Assembly: GCA_027491235.1 (NCBI GenBank)
Contig: JAIXWO010000021.1
Coordinates: 558,001 to 622,000 of the forward strand
Direction: 5' to 3'
DNA from: Sphingomonadales bacterium
GTDB lineage: Bacteria > Pseudomonadota > Alphaproteobacteria > Sphingomonadales > Sphingomonadaceae
Length of the DNA stretch: 64,000 nucleotides
In this document: in pieces, positions 1 to 7,924 of the stretch
Numbering within the stretch: the stretch's first letter is position 1
Layout: every line of letters starts with the position of its first letter
Made by a program: the position numbers and the translations under genes
The notes under the pieces: model-generated
What the model saw: only the letters and a program-made list of their open reading frames with translations
What the model was told of the DNA's origin: nothing
Database searches by the model: none

Positions 1-1
1 T

Positions 2-652
2 GGCCCGTCAGGGGCCGGTAAATCGACACTCGCACGGCTTATCTTCCGGTTTTACGACGTGACCGCCGGCCGCATCATGATTGACGGACAGGATGTGCGC
101 GATGTGACGCAATCCACCTTGCGCGCCGCCATTGGCATCGTCCCCCAGGACACGGTTCTGTTCAACGACACCATTGGCTATAATGTGGGTTATGGCCGCG
201 AAGGCGCATCGCAGGATGCGATTGAGGCCGCGGCGCGTGGCGCGCAAATCCATGCCTTTATCGCCGCCCAACCCCAGCAATATGAAACGCCTGTGGGCGA
301 ACGTGGGCTAAAGCTTTCCGGCGGGGAAAAGCAGCGCGTGGCGATTGCCCGCACGCTTCTGAAAGACCCGCCGCTTCTGATCCTGGATGAAGCGACCAGC
401 GCGCTCGACAGCCGGACCGAGTCAGAGATTCAGGCAACGCTGGCCCGCGTCTCTGAAAAGCGCACCACGGTTGTCATCGCCCATCGGCTGTCCACGATTG
501 TCGACGCGGATGAGATTATCGTTCTGGAGGCGGGGCAGGTTGCCGAACGCGGGACCCATGCCGATCTGCTCAAGCAAGGCGGTCTCTACGCCGAAATGTG
601 GACGCGCCAGCAGGCCGAGGATGATGAGGAAAGTGCGGTGGCAGCGGAATGA
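2..652 (+). CDS. ABC exporter, ATP-binding C-terminal part (truncated by window start)
   Basis: The reading frame is open from the first bases and ends at 652, so only the nucleotide-binding domain is visible. It begins inside the Walker A motif (GPSGAGKST). It then shows a Q-loop region ([11 protein letters not shown]), the signature [13 protein letters not shown], Walker [13 protein letters not shown] and the H-loop IAHRLST. This is the layout of fused membrane-plus-ATPase exporters of the Atm1/HMT1 or MsbA type. The [15 protein letters not shown] segment is most like Atm1-type exporters, which move glutathione-linked or metal-linked compounds across the inner membrane; that sub-family call is inference because the membrane domain lies outside the window. 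The stop overlaps the start of the next gene by ATGA, so the two are translationally coupled. Confidence 0.9.
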   Translation, partial: GPSGAGKSTLARLIFRFYDVTAGRIMIDGQDVRDVTQSTLRAAIGIVPQDTVLFNDTIGYNVGYGREGASQDAIEAAARGAQIHAFIAAQPQQYETPVGERGLKLSGGEKQRVAIARTLLKDPPLLILDEATSALDSRTESEIQATLARVSEKRTTVVIAHRLSTIVDADEIIVLEAGQVAERGTHADLLKQGGLYAEMWTRQQAEDDEESAVAAE

Positions 653-1707
653 GCGGTCTGGCCGTCCTCGACCTGATGGTGCGCGGCGGTTCTGTGACGC
701 TGTTCCTGTTGTGGAGCTGGCTGCTCTGGCGTGATCACCGGCAGGCATTGGCGGCGCGCATGGCCATCGTCATGAACGCGACGATCATCTGCTACATCGT
801 CTCCAGCCTGTTGTGGGACGCACATCCCTTTGGCCTGCATGCGATGATCGTGGACAGCTTCTCCGTCACGGCCCCTGCCGCCTTCTGGCTGTTCGCCCAT
901 GTCTGGTTTTCGGATTCGAAAGAGATTGGCTGGCGGCGTTGGGCCATCGTCGCGGCCTTTGTGGCGCTGCCCGTCTATCAGATCATTCACATCCGGCTGA
1001 CGGGTCACTTTTCCATGGTTTCCTGGATTGGCGTGCGCATCGGGATGATCGCCTTCGCCCTCGCCGGTCTCTGGCTCGCTTGGGCCGACCGCGACAATGA
1101 TCTGGTGGAGCCGCGCCGAAGATTCCGCAAAAGCGTTATCTGGTTGATCGGCGGCTTTGTGATGTGGGTCAACGTGATTGAGATGGTGGTCGGCCGCAAT
1201 GGCGGTGGCGCGACGCTGCGCACTGTCACTGAAATTGCCATTCTGATCTCGACGTTCATTGTGTCGGCGGCGCTTTATGGTTTTGCCAATCCAGAACTGT
1301 TCGCCCCACCTGTCCCGGCGTCTCAACCCGACGGCGCATCGGCGAAGCCCTCTCCTCTGGCGGCGCGATTGCAAACGCACATGCTGGCGGAGCGGCCCTA
1401 TCGGACAGAGGGTCTAACCATTGCTGCGCTGGCCGCACAATTGGGGGAGCAGGAATATCGCCTGCGCCGCCTCATCAATGGAGAATTGGGCTTCCGGAAT
1501 TTCACAGCCTTCCTCAATAGTTATCGCCTTGCCGAAGTGCGTGAGGCGTTGGCCGACCCCGTCCAGCGCGAGGTGCCGATCCTCACCATCGCACTGGACG
1601 CCGGCTTTGGGTCGCTTGGCCCCTTTAACCGCGCTTTCCGTGAGGCTGAGGCGATGACGCCGACGGCCTATCGCGCCGCTCGACTGGTTGATTCCAAAAT
1701 CGGCTAG
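649..1707 (+). CDS. AraC-family regulator with membrane-embedded N-terminal half
   Basis: The 352-residue protein has two parts. Residues 1 to about 215 form six or seven hydrophobic segments separated by short charged loops, typical of a polytopic inner-membrane domain. Residues about 240-345 form an AraC-type double helix-turn-helix, with [20 protein letters not shown] as the first and a second ending in [17 protein letters not shown]. It should act as a membrane-anchored one-component transcription regulator. The signal it senses is not visible. The start overlaps the stop of the ABC exporter (ATGA), so it probably responds to, or controls, the substrate of that exporter; this is inference from context. 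Confidence 0.88.
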   Translation: MSGLAVLDLMVRGGSVTLFLLWSWLLWRDHRQALAARMAIVMNATIICYIVSSLLWDAHPFGLHAMIVDSFSVTAPAAFWLFAHVWFSDSKEIGWRRWAIVAAFVALPVYQIIHIRLTGHFSMVSWIGVRIGMIAFALAGLWLAWADRDNDLVEPRRRFRKSVIWLIGGFVMWVNVIEMVVGRNGGGATLRTVTEIAILISTFIVSAALYGFANPELFAPPVPASQPDGASAKPSPLAARLQTHMLAERPYRTEGLTIAALAAQLGEQEYRLRRLINGELGFRNFTAFLNSYRLAEVREALADPVQREVPILTIALDAGFGSLGPFNRAFREAEAMTPTAYRAARLVDSKIG

Positions 1708-1783
1708 CCGGATTTGAAATCCGCAGCGCATGGTCTGCCGCGGCCTGCCATTCCGTCACCATTCCACGAATGGGAGCGGACAG

Positions 1784-2605
1784 ATGATCCTCACACCACA
1801 CACGATTCTAGAGGTCGCGCAGCACCGCGCGATCGGCATGTTCACCTTTGATCTGGTGCGCTATCTTTTGGGCGCAGGCGTCGTCGCGCTCGCCGTCTGG
1901 GGCTTGCGCCGGACGAGCTGGGCCTCCCGCAAGATCCAGAAGCGCGCCGCGACCGGTGCGGACATAAGGCGGGAAATGCTCGCTTCTATCCGCACGGTGA
2001 TGGTCTTTACTGTTTTCAGCGTGCTCACTGTTTGGGGGATGAGCCAGGGCTATTTGAGCGGCATGGAACCCAGTCATGGCCTGGCCATTGATGTGACCAT
2101 CCTCATCGCGCTGCTGCTGGTGCACGATGCCTATTTCTATTGGACACATCGCGCGATGCATCATCCAAAGCTGTTCAGGGCCTTTCACCGCTTCCACCAC
2201 CGCACCATCACGCCGACGCCTTGGGCGGCCTATAGCTTTGCTGTGCCCGAAGCGGTGGTGATGGCGGTGTTCATGCCGATCTGGCTGGCGCTTGTGCCGA
2301 CACCAGTCTGGGTGACTTTCACTTTCTTGGCCGTCATGATCCTGCGCAACGCCATGGGCCATGCGGGGCTGGAACTGCATGCGCGCGGCTGGGCCAGCCA
2401 CCCTGTGCTCAAATGGATCAGCACCACCACGCACCATGACCTGCACCATGCAGGCAGCTTCAACCATAATTTCGGTTTCTACCTGACTTTCTGGGACAAG
2501 GTGATGGGCACCGAACACCCCGACTATGTTGCGACCTATGACCGCGTGACGGCCCCTGCACCCAAATCTGCTTCCACAGAACTGGCCCCATCTCCCGTTC
2601 TGTGA
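1784..2605 (+). CDS. Sterol desaturase / fatty acid hydroxylase superfamily protein
   Basis: This 273-residue membrane protein carries the histidine clusters that bind the di-iron centre of the superfamily. A first cluster is HDAYFYWTHRAMHH, followed closely by FHRFHH, and a late cluster is HHDLHH followed by NHNFG. Hydrophobic segments flank them. Family members hydroxylate or desaturate lipids, sterols, carotenoids or ether lipids, and the substrate here cannot be read from sequence. I chose the ATG at 1784 because GGAGCGGAC lies just upstream; an in-frame ATG at 1730 would add 18 residues of non-membrane-like sequence. The gene stands alone between the AraC regulator and recQ. A second family member lies at 5313. 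Confidence 0.85.
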   Translation: MILTPHTILEVAQHRAIGMFTFDLVRYLLGAGVVALAVWGLRRTSWASRKIQKRAATGADIRREMLASIRTVMVFTVFSVLTVWGMSQGYLSGMEPSHGLAIDVTILIALLLVHDAYFYWTHRAMHHPKLFRAFHRFHHRTITPTPWAAYSFAVPEAVVMAVFMPIWLALVPTPVWVTFTFLAVMILRNAMGHAGLELHARGWASHPVLKWISTTTHHDLHHAGSFNHNFGFYLTFWDKVMGTEHPDYVATYDRVTAPAPKSASTELAPSPVL

Positions 2606-2715
2606 TCCCTGCAGGGCGCGGGCCATCCCCCCGCGCCCTGCCTTTTCCACCGTCACCGCGCTGAAATGCGCCACTGCGCTCGACACAGGGCAAGCGAGCC
2701 GTCAAAGCCGCAGGC

Positions 2716-4473
2716 GTGTCATCCCTCCTCGATCAGCTTCATGCCACCTTCGGCTTCTCCGCCTTTCGCGGGGTGCAGGCGCAGGTCATTGACCGCGTCA
2801 TGGCGGGGGAACGGACCCTCGCTGTGATGCCGACAGGGGCGGGCAAGTCGCTCTGCTATCAGTTGCCGTCGGTTGTTTTTGAGGGGACCTGTGTCGTTAT
2901 CTCGCCGCTGATCGCGCTGATGCATGATCAGGTCCGCGCCGCCGATGCCGTCGGCATCCGTGCGGCCACGTTGACGTCCGCCGATGATGATCGCGCCGCA
3001 ACGATGGACCGGTTCCGGGCCGGGCTGCTCGATCTGCTGTACGTGGCGCCTGAGCGCGCATCCTCGGGGGAATTCCGTAACCTGTTGCGGCAGGGGAAGA
3101 TCACGCTTTTTGCCATCGATGAGGCACATTGCGTGTCCGAATGGGGGCATGATTTCCGCCCGGATTACCGTCTGCTCGCGCCGTTGATGGATGAGTTTCC
3201 GGATGTGCCGCGTCTGGCGCTGACGGCGACGGCGGATGCCCATACGCGCGGAGACATTTTGGCGCAGCTGGGCATTCCGGTTGGCGGGATGATCGTCTCC
3301 GGTTTTGACCGACCCAATATCCGCTATGCCATTTCGCCGCGTGACAATGGCCCACGCCAGATTGCGGAGTTTGTGTCGACAACGCCGGGGGCAGGCATTG
3401 TCTATGCCCGGTCACGCGATGCAACCGAGAAGCTGGCGGCGTCGCTCGCCAAATCGGGGCGACCGGTGCGCGCGTATCACGCCGGGCTGGATGCCGATGT
3501 GCGCAAGCGCAACCAGGCGGACTTTGTGGCGTCGGAAGACATGGTGATGGTCGCGACCATCGCGTTTGGCATGGGCATCGACAAGCCCGACGTCCGCTTT
3601 GTCATCCATGCCGGGCTGCCCAAATCGATTGAGGCTTATTATCAGGAAACCGGTCGAGCGGGCCGCGATGGGGACCCGGCACTGGCCCAGATGTTCTGGG
3701 GTGCAGAAGATTTTGCCCGCGCCCGCCAATGGTTGTCCGAAGTCGAGCCGAGCCGCCTCCCCGGCGAGCGGGCCCGCCTCGCCTCATTGGGTGCGCTGGT
3801 GGAAACAGGCGGATGTAGGCGTGCCATCCTGCTGCGCCACTTCGGCGAAAAGCCGGGCGACTTTTGCGGAAATTGCGACAATTGCCAAAGCCCACCGGCC
3901 GCCGTCGATGCGACTGAGGTGGCGCGCAAGCTCCTCTCCGCTGTTTACCGCACGGGTCAGAGCTATGGGCTGGGCCATATCGAAAATGTGCTGACCGGCA
4001 AAAGCGATGAGCGCGTCCTCAAGCAGCAGCACGACCGGCTCTCGGTCTTCGGTATTGTGACGGCGGATGAGGCCCCGATGCTCAAGCCCGTCGCCCGGTC
4101 GCTGACGCTGCGCGACGCGCTGCGCACGACTGACCATGGCGGGCTGATGCTCGGGCCGGAGGCGCGTGCGATCTTAAAAGGCGAAGGCCATGTCTCCATC
4201 GTCATCCCGCCCAAACGCGAACGCCGCCGCCGTGGGGAAAACAGTGCCAACCCGGTCGGCGATCCGATCTTCGATGCGTTGCGCGCGTGCCGGCGGGATC
4301 TGGCCGCCGAAGCCGGTGTGCCGCCCTATGTCATCTTCCATGACGCAACGCTGCGTGAAATGGCCCAGATCCGCCCCAAGAGCCTGCGCGACATGGCGTT
4401 GGTGACGGGAGTGGGGGATCGTAAGCTTGAAGCCTATGGCGATGCGTTTCTGGCTGTTCTAAAGGGATTTTAG
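2716..4473 (+). CDS. recQ: ATP-dependent DNA helicase RecQ
   Basis: This 3'-5' DNA helicase acts in recombination and repair of stalled forks. The 585-residue protein has Walker A GAGKS near residues 41-45, the DEAH box (DEAHC) near 135, and the conserved aromatic-rich loop just after it (SEWGHDFRPDYR). Motif VI appears as YYQETGRAGRDG. A zinc-binding Cys cluster lies at about 367-390 (one Cys, then CGNCDNC), followed by the RQC winged helix and a C-terminal HRDC domain (about 515-583). Length and domain order match bacterial RecQ. The start is GTG; no better ATG exists before the conserved N-terminus. The next gene begins 13 bases downstream. Confidence 0.96.
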   Translation: MSSLLDQLHATFGFSAFRGVQAQVIDRVMAGERTLAVMPTGAGKSLCYQLPSVVFEGTCVVISPLIALMHDQVRAADAVGIRAATLTSADDDRAATMDRFRAGLLDLLYVAPERASSGEFRNLLRQGKITLFAIDEAHCVSEWGHDFRPDYRLLAPLMDEFPDVPRLALTATADAHTRGDILAQLGIPVGGMIVSGFDRPNIRYAISPRDNGPRQIAEFVSTTPGAGIVYARSRDATEKLAASLAKSGRPVRAYHAGLDADVRKRNQADFVASEDMVMVATIAFGMGIDKPDVRFVIHAGLPKSIEAYYQETGRAGRDGDPALAQMFWGAEDFARARQWLSEVEPSRLPGERARLASLGALVETGGCRRAILLRHFGEKPGDFCGNCDNCQSPPAAVDATEVARKLLSAVYRTGQSYGLGHIENVLTGKSDERVLKQQHDRLSVFGIVTADEAPMLKPVARSLTLRDALRTTDHGGLMLGPEARAILKGEGHVSIVIPPKRERRRRGENSANPVGDPIFDALRACRRDLAAEAGVPPYVIFHDATLREMAQIRPKSLRDMALVTGVGDRKLEAYGDAFLAVLKGF

Positions 4474-4486
4474 GAGGACCGCAGAC

Positions 4487-4915
4487 ATGTTTCGATCCGT
4501 GACAAATGACCTGATGGTCTCCCCGCAAATCGGTCTGGATGCCGTAGCGGAAGCCAAGGCGCTGGGCGTGACGCTCATCATCAACAACCGCCCCGAAGGC
4601 GAATCGGAAGATCAGGTTCCGGGTGCGGACATTGAGGCTGCGGCGCATGCTGCGGGCCTTGAATATGTCGCCATCCCCATTACCCATTCGGGTTTCAGCC
4701 AGCCGCAGGTCGAAGCGATGGTCGCGGCACTGCAAGGGGCCGATGGCAAGGTTCTGGCCTATTGCCGGTCCGGTACGCGCTCAACTTTGCTGTGGGCTTT
4801 GGCCGAAAGCGCGCAGGGCGGCGATCCGGATTCGCTCACCAACATGGCGGCCAAGGCGGGCTATGATCTGTCCCCCGTGCGACCGCTGATGGACATGCTG
4901 AAGGCGCAGGCCTGA
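4487..4915 (+). CDS. TIGR01244-type rhodanese/phosphatase-like protein
   Basis: The 142-residue protein fits the TIGR01244 'sulfur transferase' family, related to the phosphatase-like domain fused to Blh-type beta-lactamase-like proteins. The N-terminus has the family pattern (NNRPEGE around residues 34-39). The active-site loop is YCRSGTRS, with the nucleophile Cys93 and an Arg five residues later. This six-residue loop is closer to rhodaneses than to the seven-residue loop of tyrosine phosphatases. It may transfer sulfur or act in sulfide detoxification; activity is inferred. An AGGAGG ribosome-binding site precedes the ATG. The stop overlaps the start of the next gene (TGATG), so they are coupled. 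Confidence 0.85.
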   Translation: MFRSVTNDLMVSPQIGLDAVAEAKALGVTLIINNRPEGESEDQVPGADIEAAAHAAGLEYVAIPITHSGFSQPQVEAMVAALQGADGKVLAYCRSGTRSTLLWALAESAQGGDPDSLTNMAAKAGYDLSPVRPLMDMLKAQA

Positions 4916-5316
4916 TGATCGCAGTGATCGCCCAGCTTGGGGTGTCACTCCTGTCGATCTTGGCGCTCGCTTGGCTTGCCAAATTATTGAACTTGGGCGG
5001 TGATCTGCGCATTCGTGATGAAGATCATGCCCGTGCGCTCGCCCAAGAGGCGGTGTACGGCTTTGTCCCGACGGACATGGTTATCGACCGCGCCGGAATG
5101 GGCGCGCTCTTAAAAGATGCACAGGGTCGCCAGATGCTTCTGCGCCGCCACGGTGCCGCCTTTGTCGGCCGCCTGCTGGACCGGCGGCTGGAGGCGCGGC
5201 TGGATCAGAATTTTCTCACCATCGGCACAGGCGAAAAGACCTTTGGGTCAATCACGCTCAACCTGGGTGACGCCGCCCAATATTGGGCCGCAGGGCTAAG
5301 GCACGTTCCCGCATGA
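4915..5316 (+). CDS. Conserved-looking hypothetical protein with N-terminal membrane anchor
   Basis: I do not recognise a named family. The 133-residue protein starts with a single hydrophobic segment (about residues 3-27) followed by a mostly polar region with many acidic and basic residues (about 35-130), so it is probably anchored in the inner membrane with a small soluble domain. No catalytic motif was seen. It is translationally coupled on both sides: its ATG overlaps the upstream stop (TGATG) and its TGA overlaps the ATG of the downstream hydroxylase (ATGA). That position suggests a role with the rhodanese-like protein or the hydroxylase, which is inference. Confidence 0.75.
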   Translation: MIAVIAQLGVSLLSILALAWLAKLLNLGGDLRIRDEDHARALAQEAVYGFVPTDMVIDRAGMGALLKDAQGRQMLLRRHGAAFVGRLLDRRLEARLDQNFLTIGTGEKTFGSITLNLGDAAQYWAAGLRHVPA

Positions 5317-6266
5317 CAATCCCAGATCTTCCCAACCCCATCGACTATGCTGTGCCGGGGTTCATCCTGCTCATCATCATCGAGATGATCTGGGCCAAGC
5401 GCCGCGCGCCGGAAAAATATGAACCGAAAGATACGCTGACCTCGCTTGCTTTCGGGCTGGGCAGCACGGTCGCCGGTTTGTTTGTGGCAAGCGGGGTGAT
5501 CGCCGTTTCGCTTTGGGCTTATGACTTCCGGCTGATGACCATTCCCTTCGCCTGGTGGGCGTGGATCCTCTGCTTTTTCATCGATGATCTGGCCTATTAT
5601 GCCTTTCACCGCTCCGCCCACCGCGTCCGCTGGTTCTGGGCGAGCCATGTGAACCACCATTCCAGCCAGCATTATAATCTGTCGACAGCGCTGCGGCAGA
5701 CATGGACTGGCTTTTTCGCAATTAGCTTCATCTTCCGGGTGCCCTTGCTGTTCCTCGGCTTTCATCCGGCGATGGTGGCCTTTATCGGCGCGGTGAATCT
5801 CATCTACCAATTCTGGATTCACACCGAAGCGATTGACCGCTTCCCGCGCTGGTTTGAGGCGGTGATGAACACGCCGAGCCACCACCGTGTCCACCATGCG
5901 ACCAACCCGCGCTATCTGGACCGCAACTATGCGGGTGTCTTCATCATCTGGGACCGGATGTTCGGCACGTTCACGCAGGAAGTGTATGAGGAGCCGATCC
6001 GCTACGGCATTGTGAAGCAGCTGGGCACGTTCAATCTGCTTTGGTCGGTCTTTCATGAATGGGTCGGCATTGCGCAGGATGTGTGGTCAGCGCCCTGGCG
6101 GCATAAGCTCGGCTATATCTGGCGTCAGCCCGGCTGGACGCATGATGGCAGCCGCGAAACAAGCGATACGATAAGACAGAGATGGCAGGAAGAACAGGCA
6201 TGGAAGACTTCGACATCGTCGTCATCGGCGGCGGATCCGGTGGCAGCGCAGCCGCAGGCCGGCTGA
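5313..6266 (+). CDS. Sterol desaturase / fatty acid hydroxylase superfamily protein (second copy)
   Basis: This 317-residue polytopic membrane protein has three histidine clusters of the di-iron hydroxylase superfamily: a first cluster of the HRSAH type, then HVNHHSS, and later HHRVHH. It differs clearly from the copy at 1784 in length and in the motifs, so it is not a recent duplicate. The ATG at 5313 is preferred over an in-frame ATG at 5283 because it overlaps the previous stop (ATGA). Its 3' end overlaps the 5' end of the GMC oxidoreductase by about 67 bases, an unusually long same-strand overlap. The substrate is unknown; a lipid, carotenoid or ether-lipid bond is likely from the family. 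Confidence 0.86.
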   Translation: MTIPDLPNPIDYAVPGFILLIIIEMIWAKRRAPEKYEPKDTLTSLAFGLGSTVAGLFVASGVIAVSLWAYDFRLMTIPFAWWAWILCFFIDDLAYYAFHRSAHRVRWFWASHVNHHSSQHYNLSTALRQTWTGFFAISFIFRVPLLFLGFHPAMVAFIGAVNLIYQFWIHTEAIDRFPRWFEAVMNTPSHHRVHHATNPRYLDRNYAGVFIIWDRMFGTFTQEVYEEPIRYGIVKQLGTFNLLWSVFHEWVGIAQDVWSAPWRHKLGYIWRQPGWTHDGSRETSDTIRQRWQEEQAWKTSTSSSSAADPVAAQPQAG

Positions 6267-7786
6267 GCGAAGACGGCAAATTTAGCGTCTGCGTCATTGA
6301 GGCAGGCAGTGCGAACAACAGCTGGCGCGTCATCGCGCCTGGCATGCTGCCATTCCTGCCGAAGAACTCGAACTGGCGGTTCGATACGGTCGCGCAAAAG
6401 GGCCTCAATGGCCGCACCGGATATCAGCCGCGCGGCAAGGGGCTGGGTGGATCCTCCGCGGTCAACGCGATGCTCTATCTGCGGGGTTCGCCTTGGGATT
6501 ATGACAATTGGAACGCGCTGGGCGCGACCGGCTGGGGCTATAAAGACGTCCTCCCTTATTTCCGCCGCGCCGAAGGCAATGTGCGGGGCGCTGATGAATT
6601 TCACGGCAGCGATGGGCCGTTGAGTGTCAGCGATCAGCTTTGGCCCAATGCGGGCAGCGTTGATTTTGTGGATGCGGCGGCTGAGCTGCAAATGCCCCGC
6701 AATCCTGATTTCAACGGCAAGCAGCTGGAAGGCATGGGGCTGTATCAGGTCACGCAACGGGCCGGTGAACGCTGGACGGCAGCGCGGGCCTATGTGCTGC
6801 CGCAAAAGGCGGCCGGACGTTTGCACGTGGAAACCGGCGCGCATGTCGAAAAGATTTTGATCGAAAATGGCCGCGCGGTCGGCGTCCGCATCCGGCAGGG
6901 GCGGTCGACCCGCACCATCCGCGCGCGTCGTGCGGTCATTCTCTCAGGCGGCGCCTTTGGCACGCCGCAGATACTGATGCTCTCGGGCATTGGTCCGGCA
7001 GACCATCTGAAGGCGCATGGCATTGATGTGGTGGTCGACCGGCCTGCTGTCGGCGCGGACCTGCAGGACCATATCGATTATGTCGCCAGCTTCCAGACGG
7101 ATGGCGATGTGTTCAACGGCACGACGCTCTCGGCCTCTATCCGGTTCCTGAAATCCGTGTTCCAGTGGCGGTCCAAGCGGACGGGCACGCTGACCACGCC
7201 TTATGCCGAAGCCGGTGGTTTTGCGAAGACGCGGCCCGATGTGGCCGTGCCCGATGTCCAGTTCCACTTTGTGCCCGCCATGCTGGAAGACCATGGCCGG
7301 GAATCGGTGAGTGGCGTCGGCTATTCGATCCATGTTTGCGTGTTGCGTCCCGAAAGCCGGGGCACGGTGCGTTTGGCCAGCGCAGACCCGATGGCCGCCC
7401 CCCTGATCGATCCCAACTTTCTGGATGATGACCGTGACCTTGAGGTGCTGCGCGCCGGTGTCAAAATGGTGCACCGGATTAATGGTGCGCCCGCGCTTGC
7501 CAAGCATGGCGGGCGGGACCGGCACGACACACCGCTTCAGGATGATGCGGCGCTCGATCAGATGATCCGCAACCGGTCTGACACGGTCTACCATCCGGTC
7601 GGCACGGCCCGCATGGGGTCTGATGCGGATGCCGTGTGCGATCCGTGCCTGCGGGTGCGCTGGGTGGAAGGGCTCTACATTGCCGACGCGTCGGTGATGC
7701 CGCGTCTTGTGTCCGGCAACACCAATGCGCCGTCCGTGATGATCGGGGAGCGGTGCGCGGACTTTGTGAAGGCGGATTTGGGCTAG
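6200..7786 (+). CDS. GMC-family FAD-dependent oxidoreductase (choline dehydrogenase-like)
   Basis: This 528-residue flavoprotein belongs to the glucose-methanol-choline family, which oxidises alcohols. Evidence is the N-terminal FAD-binding glycine motif VVIGGGSGG (residues about 7-15), the GMC signature 1 region (GKGLGGSSAVNAMLYLRG), signature 2 (GAFGTPQILMLSGIG), and the C-terminal active-site block with YHPVGTARMG and the Asn-containing NTNAPSVMIGE. The likely substrate is an aliphatic alcohol, but family members vary widely. The ATG at 6200 has AGGAAG eight bases upstream; an ATG at 6182 would add six residues. It closes a run of four overlapping genes, so an alcohol made by the upstream hydroxylase is a reasonable substrate hypothesis. 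Confidence 0.93.
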   Translation: MEDFDIVVIGGGSGGSAAAGRLSEDGKFSVCVIEAGSANNSWRVIAPGMLPFLPKNSNWRFDTVAQKGLNGRTGYQPRGKGLGGSSAVNAMLYLRGSPWDYDNWNALGATGWGYKDVLPYFRRAEGNVRGADEFHGSDGPLSVSDQLWPNAGSVDFVDAAAELQMPRNPDFNGKQLEGMGLYQVTQRAGERWTAARAYVLPQKAAGRLHVETGAHVEKILIENGRAVGVRIRQGRSTRTIRARRAVILSGGAFGTPQILMLSGIGPADHLKAHGIDVVVDRPAVGADLQDHIDYVASFQTDGDVFNGTTLSASIRFLKSVFQWRSKRTGTLTTPYAEAGGFAKTRPDVAVPDVQFHFVPAMLEDHGRESVSGVGYSIHVCVLRPESRGTVRLASADPMAAPLIDPNFLDDDRDLEVLRAGVKMVHRINGAPALAKHGGRDRHDTPLQDDAALDQMIRNRSDTVYHPVGTARMGSDADAVCDPCLRVRWVEGLYIADASVMPRLVSGNTNAPSVMIGERCADFVKADLG

Positions 7787-7825
7787 ATTTCCCGCCACAT
7801 CCGTCGAACCTAAGACCCGTTTGGG

Positions 7826-7895
7826 CTGAGCTTGTCGAAGTCCTGTTCTTCTTCCTTTGGTGACAAGAAACAGGACAGCCCTTCGACAGGCTCAG
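7826..7895. repeat. Sphingomonad-type hairpin repeat between convergent genes
   Basis: Two inverted arms are seen: CTGAGCTTGTCGAAG followed by TCCTGTT at 7826-7847, and an AACAGGA-like stretch followed by CTTCGACAGGCTCAG at 7868-7895. They enclose about 20 bases. The arm CTTCGACAGGCTCAG is a dispersed motif found many times in sphingomonad genomes (established knowledge from memory). It sits exactly between the convergent GMC and DsbD-like genes and could end transcription from both sides. No second copy was noticed in this window. Confidence 0.75.
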
Positions 7896-7924
7896 GGCGA
7901 GCGGTTTGGTTTATGTTTGGCAGT

